From contig NW_027043831.1 in assembly GCF_037102585.1 (NCBI RefSeq), positions 124,001-188,000 on the forward strand: a stretch of DNA of 64,000 bases, written 5' to 3'. Origin of the DNA: Saccharomycopsis crataegensis. Lineage: Eukaryota; Ascomycota; Saccharomycetes; Ascoideales; Saccharomycopsidaceae. Within the stretch, counting starts at the first letter, position 1. Each line of letters begins with the position of its first letter. The notes under the pieces are model-generated. The model was not told the DNA's origin and did not search any database. It saw nothing but the letters and a program-made list of their open reading frames with translations. The position numbers were made by a program, and so were the translations under genes. Below are positions 52,801 through 61,316 of the stretch, piece by piece.

Positions 52801-53821
52801 CTGGAACGTAGCTCATAAAAGTGTTGGGGGCGGCGGCTAAGGAAGGGAAGTTTCCGGGAACCACATTATTAACCGGGGTTGATACTTGACCAATCACCTG
52901 GTTATTTAGTTGTTGTTGATGATGATGAAGCTGTTGTTGTTGTTGTTGTTGTTGTTGTTGGGGAGTGAGGCCTTGGGAAATCATGAATAAATTGTTACCG
53001 CCGGTAGATTGTGGATGAGGCGTGGAAAAGTTGTTAGATGATATTGATAATTGAGAAGTAGAACCGTTCTTGTTGGAGGCGATTTGTTTTTTTGAAGCAC
53101 CATTGGCGGCTAAAGATTTTGCGGATTTACTGGGAGTTTCGTTGGTGAAAGCATTGCCATTGTTGAGCTTCTTTCTTTTCGAAGGGGTAGCTGAGTTATG
53201 TTTTAGTGATCTGTTCATTCTTTTCAAAGGGTTATTGGGGTCAGGGATATAATACAACACGATTTCCAATTCTTTAGTTAACCCATGCTTTTCTGCCAAT
53301 TGTTTTGCGATCTCCAACGGGACCCAAGTACCTTGAAAACGGCCATTACCGCCTTGGATTTTCTGGTGGTTGCCGGTTTGGATTTCTTTCTCCAATATTC
53401 TGGTTCTTTGGGCTTTGGGGAATTTTGCGGCTTTTAGAATTTGGGTTGAATTGACCCAGTCATCTGAGCATCGGCGCATAAGGGGGAAGCCATTGATGTA
53501 TGCTTCGTAAACGTCGACACCGGAATAGGTTGAAATATAAAGGGGGGGATGTTGATCTGGCAGAGATTGATTGATGGCCAGGTCATTTGGGGTTTGTGAT
53601 TGGTTATGGAAGTGATTGATCATTGGGAAAGTGGCAGACGAAGGGGTAGGGGTTACTGATGTTACTGATGATGATGATGTTGTTGCGATGTCCTGTTTTA
53701 TTGGGGTTGCGAGTTGAAGCTGTGGAGGGATATGAGAATGATGAGGTAGGCGTTGTGGTTGATGAGACTGATGATCTGACATGGCCGTTGGTTGAATTAT
53801 TTCCAGAATTGCGGAATTCAT
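49853..53821 (-). CDS. MBP1: Mbp1-type APSES/ankyrin cell-cycle transcription factor
   Basis: The 1322-residue protein has an APSES DNA-binding domain at about 93-190: YSGVDVYEAYING, DDWVNSTQILKAAKFPKAQR, GNGRFQGTWVPLEIAKQLAE. The wording is nearer to Mbp1 than to Swi4. A Gln/His-rich region follows, then ankyrin repeats near residues 480-540 (DSEGHAPLHWAAAMGHLPLV) and 640-700 (DVHGDTPLHIAVR). A long acidic/Asn-rich insertion and a helical C-terminus for Swi6 pairing complete it. MBF/SBF drive G1/S transcription. It is much longer than S. cerevisiae Mbp1 (833), mainly through low-complexity inserts. Start could be the methionine at residue 14. Whether this lineage's single factor covers both MBF and SBF roles is unknown. 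Confidence 0.88.
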   Translation of the reverse strand: MNSAILEIIQPTAMSDHQSHQPQRLPHHSHIPPQLQLATPIKQDIATTSSSSVTSVTPTPSSATFPMINHFHNQSQTPNDLAINQSLPDQHPPLYISTYSGVDVYEAYINGFPLMRRCSDDWVNSTQILKAAKFPKAQRTRILEKEIQTGNHQKIQGGNGRFQGTWVPLEIAKQLAEKHGLTKELEIVLYYIPDPNNPLKRMNRSLKHNSATPSKRKKLNNGNAFTNETPSKSAKSLAANGASKKQIASNKNGSTSQLSISSNNFSTPHPQSTGGNNLFMISQGLTPQQQQQQQQQQLHHHQQQLNNQVIGQVSTPVNNVVPGNFPSLAAAPNTFMSYVPVSLNPLSATTPHFSQFPPTVHQFLPSQVATQESHSQQQQQQQPYSHQAQLQLQQQFHQQQLLQQHFQQQQQQRFQQHQERLTTNVPNAQPNKTLQPNELGSNSNGGAILRPPSMGIDYSKHLISYFSSGATASIPQFVLNPPMDFNLDAPIDSEGHAPLHWAAAMGHLPLVAALISHNANPLVQNTLGLNPLCRLVTFTNCHEKQNFPQILEYLKTSLYQPDGNNRLIVHYLAQFSGIKLKRASIQYYFDHIMQEISSANEFCNTQMLRLKRQEILKLRRGRGEKLAIEDVVCDVEQEKNSFIRMILNHCDVHGDTPLHIAVRLKTERMIKKLISAGGDVMVENIDGESSLDLLGQSGLKVELILGDISQFRNARASHQPQTAAAAVVVGPGATSELKAVNNENSTSDVNIDIGNPASEILNSASHPVAANLFKSPKVPNGLLDDYNKENFFLKTPEITQIPAQNMRLNGIDDRIQDKTIIDDEEEEEDDDHDHDHDNDNDDDDDDDDDANNPSDKKKLVNTQDLLINRSNLTISDSRKSNSLEVDKSNNSFGIISPMKKINFDDSVMSVADATMLSVSGSKNTDSNLNLTSVNDFASPLKRLASDVFVGSDLVNLNGNEGIEKANNKHHSGLLEGTPTRIIGAATNNENSVIMQETDPAEEQKLESGSQNIVGHEFISTIQSNKSVINFATPNQRSLPPTTTTITTTRQEKFVSSEGDFSFAKFKSVYLTQLSLLERHMSIDRSQWDSQAHEGSSLLERVLQDLQITDGHIRSRLANVFDINDNNDSQALKRVLGAQDTDDDEENISTTVRPRKDLESENPFYVNGVNKGEVALARELKAKVEVKEVELGQMEEKLYRIVERSQAKTLADLVTSEELEANASLSNSDATDSKETLEKNDIMDKGTPEERVSLLLELTKLQMMRQLRVQDLVAKMVDHTVSRKMNNYRKLIGISCGFKIESIDDLIDGIEQALVSNSEATQI

Positions 53822-55708
53822 TTAGTTGGGGGGTGGGGAATAGTAATGAATGAGATGGATGGATGATCTTGGTGATTTCGATGGTGAACGAAATATTGTG
53901 GTAGACAGAACAGAGAGGTAGGTGGTATGGTATGTATGTATGTATCTGTCTATCTATCTATAGGGTAAACATAAGGACGGACGGTTTAGATTCCTTTAGA
54001 TTGGTGGGTGGGTGGATGGATGATAATAATTGGCTGAGATATATATAATATATAATATAATATGATATAATATTATATATTATCGTTGTATAGTTAAGAT
54101 GGAAGATATTATTCAATATGATGGAAGGCTACTATTTTTTTTCTTGTGAAAGATACAATAAAAAAAACAAAAAAAAAGGGAAAATGAGGGGGAGGAGAGA
54201 AATTAGGAATTTTTAGTGAACACACCACTTTTGGAAGGAGGTGATTTAAGGAACGGGAATTGGCGGTGCGAGGAGGAGGAGGACCAGTTGGAAGAGTTAA
54301 GATGATCCAGCAATGGTTAGTGGGGGTATAGTATAGTATAGTATAGTATAGTATAGTATAGTATAGTATAGTCTGTGTAGATAGATAGATAGATAGATAG
54401 TTTAGATCAGATGAGACCCAGGGAGAATAGAATAGAATAGAATAGAATAGGATACGATACGATACGATAGTAGTGGTGGTGGTGGGTAGGAAAGAAGAAG
54501 AACTAACAAGGATTTTTGGGTGTTGCACCGGGTGACCCTGCCTGGCACTCGCTTACTTTGCGGTGTTTACAAAGTTTCAGCATTCTGAACGAGAATTACT
54601 TTGTTATTTAGTTATTTAGTTATTTAGTTATTTAGTTATTTACTTACTTAGTTATTTACTTACTCCCCACCCATTAATTAATTAATTAATTAATTAATTA
54701 ATTAGTCAAACGCACAGTTGTAGCAGCAGCAACATCCTTCCAGGGCCAACAGAGCTCTACTTTGGTATCTTCCAATCACTCACAAATCAATGAATAATAA
54801 TAATAATAGTAATAATAGTAATAATATTAATAATAATAATAATATGTGGTGGTCCCAGCAGACGCGTCACGTCATCATTTGTATTAATATTTGTATTAAT
54901 ATTTGTATTTATATTTGTGTTTATATTTGGGAAGCAGAGGAGAGGGGCAAAAAAACAAAAACAAAACAAAAAACAATAACAGACGCGGGGGGTGTGACAC
55001 TAACAGTAACGCTCACCAATCAATAATCAACAGAGACAGTAATGATAATAATAATAATAATGATAATGATATTTGGCCAATTGATTTTGATTTTGATTTT
55101 GATTTTGATTTTAGGCCAGTAATAAAAAAAGAAAACTAGCTAGTTAGAAATCTACGTGAGTAGTGTAATAAAAAACAGCAACAAGACCCTTTGCCAGAAT
55201 GATAATAATATAATATATATATATATATATAAAAGCGAGACTAGATTATGCATTCATAAGATAAGAAGAAGAAAGAGTGGCAATTATGATGATCGGTGAC
55301 AGATGACAGATGGCTGTCTCTCTCTCTCTCTCTGTCTCTGTCTCTGTCTCTGTCTCTCTCTGCAATTACTATTATTAGAGTTATGTATGACAAAATGCGA
55401 CGCCGGTGTCACATGTAGGCGGGGAATTTAACTTACGCTGTGTCATCCATCCATGCATCCACACGTGTGGTGTGTGCAGCAGGTTGGTCATCCCCATCCA
55501 TCCACCACCATCATCATTGCTATTATTATCAATCATCATCATCATCACCCAACGATAATTAATTAACCCCTGCTGCCTGCGACCATTTCTTACATTTCTT
55601 ACATTTATCATTACATTCACACTCTCACTCACCTTCATATTCATATCGTATAATCACATCCCCTCCCCTCCCCTCCCCTCCTGTCAAATATCAATCCTTC
55701 TTACAAAT
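53822..55708. repeat. Microsatellite-packed divergent spacer, MBP1/dioxygenase
   Basis: The 1.9-kb spacer has a dense succession of unrelated short repeats. These include (TGTA)/(TCTA) near 53930-53960, (TATAG)9 at 54327-54372, (GATA)n near 54379-54400, (AATAG)n near 54426-54450, GATAC units, (TTTAGTTA)n near 54601-54660, (TTAA/ATTA)n near 54675-54706, (AAT)n near 54790-54842, TTTGTATTAATA units near 54885-54930, (ATTTTG)5 near 55082-55114, (TA)n near 55212, (TCTC/TGTCTC)n near 55316-55362 and (CCCCT)n at 55660-55681. A 12-bp palindrome CCACACGTGTGG lies at 55459-55470. No credible ORF is present. Both genes depend on it as promoter. Confidence 0.85.
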
Positions 55709-57013
55709 ATGCCTCTCAAAGTTAACTTCTGGAATGACAGAGTCACCAGCATAACCTTCCTTGGTAACCAAAACAGAGAAATCCCCGACATCGTCAACTA
55801 CTCCAACGTTTTCCTCAGAGATGCCAGTCAGACCCCCGACTCTGTAGAAACCGCCACCGGGTTGAAATTGTTCAGCACCGGCTCCATCGCCAGAAACATC
55901 GCCCCAAAAAACCCTCCCTCCGTCACCACCAGCGGCACTGAACCAGCAATCACCATCGAATGGGACGATGGTAACGTCTCCACTTACCCCGAGTCCTTCT
56001 TGAGAAAATACTCCACCAGCGCCACCAGAAGATCCGGCAAATTCTACGAGGAAGACGAACAACCTTGGACCAACCAAGTAATCGAAAAAAAGAAATCCTC
56101 GTTGGTTATTGCCTACGACAACTTTATCAACGATGAAAAATCATTGCACCAGGCTTTCAAGGGCCTCAACCACTACGGGGTGTGTATTGTCAAAGACATC
56201 CCAACCAACAGCACCAAAGAATACGGCAAATCTTCTCTCGAATCAATCGCCTCTCGAATCGGCTACTTGAAAGAAACAATTTTCGGCCGTTACTTCGACG
56301 TGGTGTCGAAAAAAGAGTCCGAAAACTTGGTCACCTCCAACAAAATGTTCCATCTTCACCAAGATTTGCTTTTCTACGAATCCCCACCCGCCATCAAAGT
56401 CCTTGAAGCCATCAAAAACAACGTCACCGAAGGCGGCGAAAACATCTTTGTCGATCTTTTCAGCGCCGCCAAGTACGTGCAGGAAACCGACCCTCACTGC
56501 TATTCTGCCCTCTGTCATACCCCAGTCAACTTCCGCTACATCTCCAAATCAGGGCATCAGTTCTTATACACCCGTCCAATGATTGTCGAAGACCTCGACC
56601 ACATTGATCCTTCTACTAACCATCCATTCATTCGTGAAGTCAATTACTCTCCTCCAAACCAGGCGCCATTCGAGTACGGTATCACCTCGCCATTGAAAAA
56701 AATGGGCCAATTTGCCGATTGGGAAAACTTGGAACAATACCACTCCGCCAAGGACACCGGTGACCGTTATATCTTCCGTGATTTCCACCGTGGGCTCAAG
56801 ATCTTTGAAAAATTCATCAATGACGAAGATAACCAATTCAAAGTGTTGTTGAAACAAGGAGAAGCGATCTTGTTCAACAATAGGCGTCTTGCCCACGCCA
56901 GAACCCAGTTTGTCGATGAAAATGGCGGCGGAAGATGGTTTAGAGTTGGTTACATGGATTTCGATATCTACTATTCCAGATTGAGATATTTGTACGAAAA
57001 GTATGGTCCTTAG
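55709..57013 (+). CDS. Gamma-butyrobetaine/trimethyllysine dioxygenase family enzyme
   Basis: The 434-residue protein is an Fe(II)/2-oxoglutarate dioxygenase of the BBOX1/TMLHE family. An N-terminal DUF971-like part contains ITIEWDDGNVSTYPESFLRKY. The catalytic fold follows, with the HxD iron ligands in MFHLHQDLLFYESPP (near residue 216), the distal histidine in RRLAHAR (about 396) and the 2-oxoglutarate arginine in GRWFRVGYMD. Such enzymes perform the first or last step of carnitine synthesis. Candida makes carnitine this way for acetyl transport, while S. cerevisiae imports it. No mitochondrial presequence is evident, which favours butyrobetaine dioxygenase, though this is not decisive. Codons are C-rich, unlike its neighbours. 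Confidence 0.87.
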   Translation: MPLKVNFWNDRVTSITFLGNQNREIPDIVNYSNVFLRDASQTPDSVETATGLKLFSTGSIARNIAPKNPPSVTTSGTEPAITIEWDDGNVSTYPESFLRKYSTSATRRSGKFYEEDEQPWTNQVIEKKKSSLVIAYDNFINDEKSLHQAFKGLNHYGVCIVKDIPTNSTKEYGKSSLESIASRIGYLKETIFGRYFDVVSKKESENLVTSNKMFHLHQDLLFYESPPAIKVLEAIKNNVTEGGENIFVDLFSAAKYVQETDPHCYSALCHTPVNFRYISKSGHQFLYTRPMIVEDLDHIDPSTNHPFIREVNYSPPNQAPFEYGITSPLKKMGQFADWENLEQYHSAKDTGDRYIFRDFHRGLKIFEKFINDEDNQFKVLLKQGEAILFNNRRLAHARTQFVDENGGGRWFRVGYMDFDIYYSRLRYLYEKYGP

Positions 57014-57176
57014 GAAGGTAGCTGGTTGTGATCATTTGAAAATGCATCTTATTATTATTATTATTATCGTTTCTCTTTTCTATACATATTTCTCTTTACA
57101 AACATATTTTCACCTTCTACAAACATATTGTAAATGTTATTGCAAATTTATGACGCTATTTAATGGCATATATTAT

Positions 57177-57207
<31 letters not shown>

Positions 57208-57479
57208 TATTATATGCCATACCATACCATACCTACCCCCTCCCTCCCATTAATAATAGGTGCCAGCAAGATACAAAATGCATTGCTTTGCGCACTTTGC
57301 CGAGTTGCCCAGGCTTCCGTTTCGTACTGGCGACACACAGCCATGATTATTTATTGTCTGCCGTGTATCCGTTTACTACAAATTGTTTCTGTATATAATA
57401 ATATATATATATATTATTTTGATTATACATCTCCTCTGGAACACCAATATTCGTTGACGTTGTTAACTAACCAATAGAT
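57014..57479. other. Spacer with AT hairpin and possible 5'UTR intron end
   Basis: The 466-bp spacer contains an inverted repeat TGGCATATA...TATATGCCA at about 57165-57220 flanking a (TA)n core, a likely hairpin just downstream of the dioxygenase gene. TAACTAAC (57464-57471) then CAATAG (57472-57477) end 2 bases before the arrestin ATG, like a branch point and 3' splice site. No upstream ATG exon in frame was found, so any intron would be in the 5'UTR. Confidence 0.45.
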
Positions 57480-60077
57480 ATGTGTACCTCTCCTGCCTTG
57501 CCTGCCGACACCAAACTTGTCCAGGAGACTGTCCCACCACCACCAGTTGATCCTATCCAACCTCCTCCAGCCAGTAATCCAGTGGCATCATCATCATCAT
57601 CATCATCATCCGCTATTCCTCCTTTACAACAAGCAACCACTATTTCAACACAACCATCAGCTACTTCCTCTGAACAACCTGCTACTGCTGCTGCCATTCC
57701 AAAACCCGCTACTCCCAATGATCTCCCTACAACCAATGATGTGTTGATTGAGATCAACCAAATCCGTGCCTCCAACGTTTTCACTTCAGGCGATACCATC
57801 CAAGGTAAAGTTCTCATCAACGTTGCCACCGCTCTCTCCACTCTGGAAATCACCGTCAAACTTGAAGGCGAATCACGCTCCACCGTCACCGGGACCCGTG
57901 AAACCAGACGTAATCGAAACCCTGAAAAAGTGGTGGCCATTGAAAACCATAAAGTGTTGTACCAAAAGGTCAAAGTATTCCCGACCCCAGAATTAACCGG
58001 TAACAGTGAATTGCCTCGCTACACCCAATCCATCAATTCTTATCCAGGTCAACAAATACCAAGTACCACCACCACCACCACCACCACCGACAGAGGCCAT
58101 TCCAACGGATCTTTCAAAGAATACACTTTATCTCCAGGACGTTACCTGTACCCTTTCTCATTCACAATTCCTCTCAAGAATCACTGTTTGATTGATACTC
58201 AAGGCTTGACCTCCAAATTCTCTTTGAGCACCAGTGGATTATCACAAATTAATAAAAATGCCGAATCCATCAAGCATACTTCCTGTCCTTTACCACCATC
58301 TATGAATTCCATTGGCAAGGGCAAATCTGAGAACTCTTCGGATGCCGAAAAAAGTGGGATCCACTATTTTGTTAAAGCCACCATTCAAAGAGGTACTTTT
58401 AAGAGTAATATTAGAGTGACCCAACCTTTCAAGTTTGCTCCAATGGATTTCGAACTGCCGGTGCTGTTGACCTCGCCGGGGTCCATGCCAGTGGGGTTCA
58501 CCAGAATGAACTTCCCATTGACCGTGTCCACCGATATGGCGTTGCCATTTTTCGTGGAGTCCAGATATTCGGCCCCAGGGTTTTTGAACTTAGGTTATGG
58601 TTCTAATGTTGATTCGCCTAAACCATCGATCCCCAACCTCAGTTTACATTTCCTAACGAGCATTGCTACTCCAAATATGGTATCTCAAAAAATCCCTATG
58701 GCGAACGTTAAGATCGCCGTCGATGCGATTTCTTTCAACTTGGTGGCGCATTCGACGATCTTGGGGGAAGAATTTAGAAAAACTTTCAATACCAAATACA
58801 CGATTTTCCAAGACTCGTACATCAACAAGAATATCCCATCGAAAATCATTGGCATTTCTCAATTGCAACCGTCCGACGCCCGCGTGCGCGTCGGGGATGC
58901 CGGTGAGCCGTTATATGAAACGATCATTCCCCAAGCACTTTATCCCCAAGATAAATTCCAATGGCCCAAAGAGTTGGTCGCTGGTTTCAAGACTTGTAAT
59001 ATCAAAGTGGATTATTCATTGGTTGCGGAAATCACTTTGAGAGTGGTTGATCCAGCATCTTCCATGGCCCTTGCTTCCACGTTGGCCGTAGGTGATACTA
59101 CGGGGGTGGATTCGAAACCCACCACGGTGTCAATCACCACCGATGGTTGGAAAGTGTTTAGTGGGTTTGCGGTGCCAAGTGGGGTTTCATTGACCAATGA
59201 AAAAGATGAAATGGTTTTCAATGGTGTTGGTGTGCCATTTGCCAATCACTCGCAGCAGCCAACCCAGGCTAATTCTGGAAATGAACTACAACCAGCAGCA
59301 GCATCAGCAGCATCAGCAGCTACTACCACCACCACCACCACTCAAAAACCACACAAGACTCAGAATATCTCGAGTTACGAGCATCTTGCGGGAGATTTGA
59401 CCAATACTTTGACTTCCAAAATCAGTTCTTTATCGATGATGATCGATGAAAAGAATCCATCTTTGGGAGGTAAAGCTTCGAAACTCGCGGGATTCTTGAG
59501 TAAGAAGAATGCCACTTGGCAACACCGTTTGAACAATCAACCTAGCGGCTCAGTTGCCATTGGAAGTGATTCTACTACCACTATCGGGACAACTCCAGGG
59601 GGTTCTCCTTCTCCTTCAGTTATCACTGGAGCTGCTCCAACTAGTGGTACCATTGTGGCACCATCCCATCATTCAACTACTATTCCTGCTGTCTCTACAG
59701 CAACTAGTACTACTACTACCACCCCTGCCAAATATGATGCCGCAGTTGCCACTCCAGTGGTGCCAACTGGCTCAATGGCTACTGCTTCTACCCAAAACAC
59801 CGCTGGTTTTCCAAGACCTGAGGAAGATATTTCCAATTTACCACCACCTCCAGCTTATGAATTGGTTGATCCTACTACAGGGTGTTCTTCAAGTGTTGCT
59901 GCTACCCAAGCGTCGGACGCAAAGCAAACCCAAGGTACTTCTTCATTACCATCAGGAACCACTACTACTCAAGTAAATGATTCCAATCAAACTCAAGGTA
60001 CTTCATTACCATCCGGAGTAACTGGTTTAGATCGATACGGATACCCAATTGATCGTAAGGATCACACAAAAAAATAA
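57480..60077 (+). CDS. Alpha-arrestin, Rsp5 adaptor family
   Basis: The 865-residue protein has an arrestin N-domain from about residue 85 (VLIEINQIRASNVFTSGDTI, KVLINVATALSTLEITVKLEG) and an arrestin C-domain continuing to about residue 570, with TITTxx-like strand patterns (HYFVKATIQRGTFKSNIRV). The C-terminal third is Thr/Ser-rich with a PY motif LPPPPAYE (about 787-793) that would recruit the Rsp5 ubiquitin ligase. A Pro/Ser/Thr-rich N-terminal tail precedes the fold. This layout fits Rod1/Rog3 and Ecm21/Csr2-type arrestins, which direct endocytosis of plasma-membrane transporters. I cannot fix the subtype. The start codon follows an intron-like TAACTAAC...AG within two bases. Confidence 0.85.
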   Translation: MCTSPALPADTKLVQETVPPPPVDPIQPPPASNPVASSSSSSSSAIPPLQQATTISTQPSATSSEQPATAAAIPKPATPNDLPTTNDVLIEINQIRASNVFTSGDTIQGKVLINVATALSTLEITVKLEGESRSTVTGTRETRRNRNPEKVVAIENHKVLYQKVKVFPTPELTGNSELPRYTQSINSYPGQQIPSTTTTTTTTDRGHSNGSFKEYTLSPGRYLYPFSFTIPLKNHCLIDTQGLTSKFSLSTSGLSQINKNAESIKHTSCPLPPSMNSIGKGKSENSSDAEKSGIHYFVKATIQRGTFKSNIRVTQPFKFAPMDFELPVLLTSPGSMPVGFTRMNFPLTVSTDMALPFFVESRYSAPGFLNLGYGSNVDSPKPSIPNLSLHFLTSIATPNMVSQKIPMANVKIAVDAISFNLVAHSTILGEEFRKTFNTKYTIFQDSYINKNIPSKIIGISQLQPSDARVRVGDAGEPLYETIIPQALYPQDKFQWPKELVAGFKTCNIKVDYSLVAEITLRVVDPASSMALASTLAVGDTTGVDSKPTTVSITTDGWKVFSGFAVPSGVSLTNEKDEMVFNGVGVPFANHSQQPTQANSGNELQPAAASAASAATTTTTTTQKPHKTQNISSYEHLAGDLTNTLTSKISSLSMMIDEKNPSLGGKASKLAGFLSKKNATWQHRLNNQPSGSVAIGSDSTTTIGTTPGGSPSPSVITGAAPTSGTIVAPSHHSTTIPAVSTATSTTTTTPAKYDAAVATPVVPTGSMATASTQNTAGFPRPEEDISNLPPPPAYELVDPTTGCSSSVAATQASDAKQTQGTSSLPSGTTTTQVNDSNQTQGTSLPSGVTGLDRYGYPIDRKDHTKK

Positions 60078-60264
60078 TCCATGTTTTTTTTTTAGGTCTC
60101 TCTCTCTCCTTCCCTCTGTGTGTGTTTGTTTGTTTGTTTGTTTATTTATTTGTTTGTTTATTTGTTTGTTTGTTTTGTTGTTTTTATTTTTAGTTATAAT
60201 TTTTGAGTATAATATTATATTTTTAACATCATTTGGTTGTTATTTTTTTTTTTGGTTTTGACCT

Positions 60265-60288
60265 GATATCAACTTTTCAGTTGATATC
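60265..60288. terminator. Perfect 10-bp inverted repeat downstream of arrestin gene
   Basis: GATATCAACT and AGTTGATATC form a perfect 10-bp stem with a TTTC loop, about 190 bp after the arrestin stop codon and after T-rich DNA. Its function is unknown. It could be an RNA hairpin at a 3' end or a protein-binding palindrome. Confidence 0.4.
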
Positions 60289-60389
60289 GATTGTAATTAA
60301 CACGATTGTAATCCATTGTGGTATTAAACCGATGGGCTATTATCAAAGATGGAGTTATTTTGGTATTCTCTTCCTGTTGGTTTCTTTAA

Positions 60390-60665
60390 ATGGTTTTTGC
60401 CGGTAGTCGGAAGGATCGAATTCAGTGGAAGAAGAAGATCAATAATATCCTTGATGGATTCGATAAAGCACGGGGCAAATCTAATCACCACCATAGCAAT
60501 GGCCATCATTATCCCGTGAAGAAAGAAAGAAAATTTACATCTACCACCTTCATGGGGATTCCAGTAGATCAGGAATCAGTGAATTTTAATGGATGGGGAA
60601 TATCTGGCGCGAGCGAGCGAGGAGATGATGATGATGATGCATACAAACTGGAATGCTTTCTTTGA
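60390..60665 (+). CDS. Possible small 91-residue protein (unknown)
   Basis: The ORF starts MVFAGSRKDRIQWKKKINN, is basic and His-rich in its first half, and ends with Asp-rich SERGDDDDDAYKLECFL. I know no family. Codon use is ordinary and sequence complexity is high for its size, so it may be real. A 24-codon ORF (60332-60406, MGYYQRWSYFGILFLLVSLN...) starts just upstream in another frame and overlaps the ATG, as an inhibitory uORF would. Conservation data would decide. Confidence 0.35.
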   Translation: MVFAGSRKDRIQWKKKINNILDGFDKARGKSNHHHSNGHHYPVKKERKFTSTTFMGIPVDQESVNFNGWGISGASERGDDDDDAYKLECFL

Positions 60666-61316
60666 CAAAGCAACTGACGCTTAATTGAAACAAGAGAACA
60701 TCTATATTGAAACCATTATCCAGCATCAAATAATCATATCATGATCATTCAAACAAACACCTCCACCATCATTAGAAAAAAAAAAAAAAGGAAAGGAATC
60801 GCCATTCAAGTGGGCAACAAACATAACTCCCGCGCGTCCAAAAAAATAATCAATTCTTCATATCAGTGTGTTTTTTTTCCCACCAAGTTGGATCCAAATT
60901 CTGGGTAGTGTGGTGTGGTCCCCTTGGAGATGTTAGTTAGTATAACTTTTTTTTAAAAAAAAATACAACAATTGTTATTACCGACGTACTATGTGAGCCA
61001 TAAATGGCATATATATATATATATATAAATATATATCTCAGTTGATATCGATATACCCTATAGGTAGGTACTCTTCTGTGCAGAAATGCGTCCAAGGTAT
61101 GATGGGAGGGGGGGAAATTTGCCGCTGCAAGCGAAAATCTCTCCATCGCTGAGATGAATTGTTCGTTCGTTCTTACATCAACAATTGCAAAAGGAATTAC
61201 TGTCTAAGTTAATTATACAAAATCTATAATACTCAAAAAAAAAAACATTTCAACAAAGAAATAGACCGGTGAAAAAAAAAAAAAAAATATATATAACATG
61301 AGTCAACTCGAAAACT

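Larger units (their letters stand above)
60078..61316. other. 1.2-kb spacer with hairpin and small ORF
   Basis: The spacer between the arrestin and CYS3 (convergent) contains TTTG/TTTA repeats near 60120-60180, the hairpin at 60265-60288, the small ORF at 60390-60665, T/A tracts and a TA run near 61011-61026. The 14-mer CAGTTGATATCGAT occurs twice (60278-60291 and 61039-61052). Confidence 0.55.
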
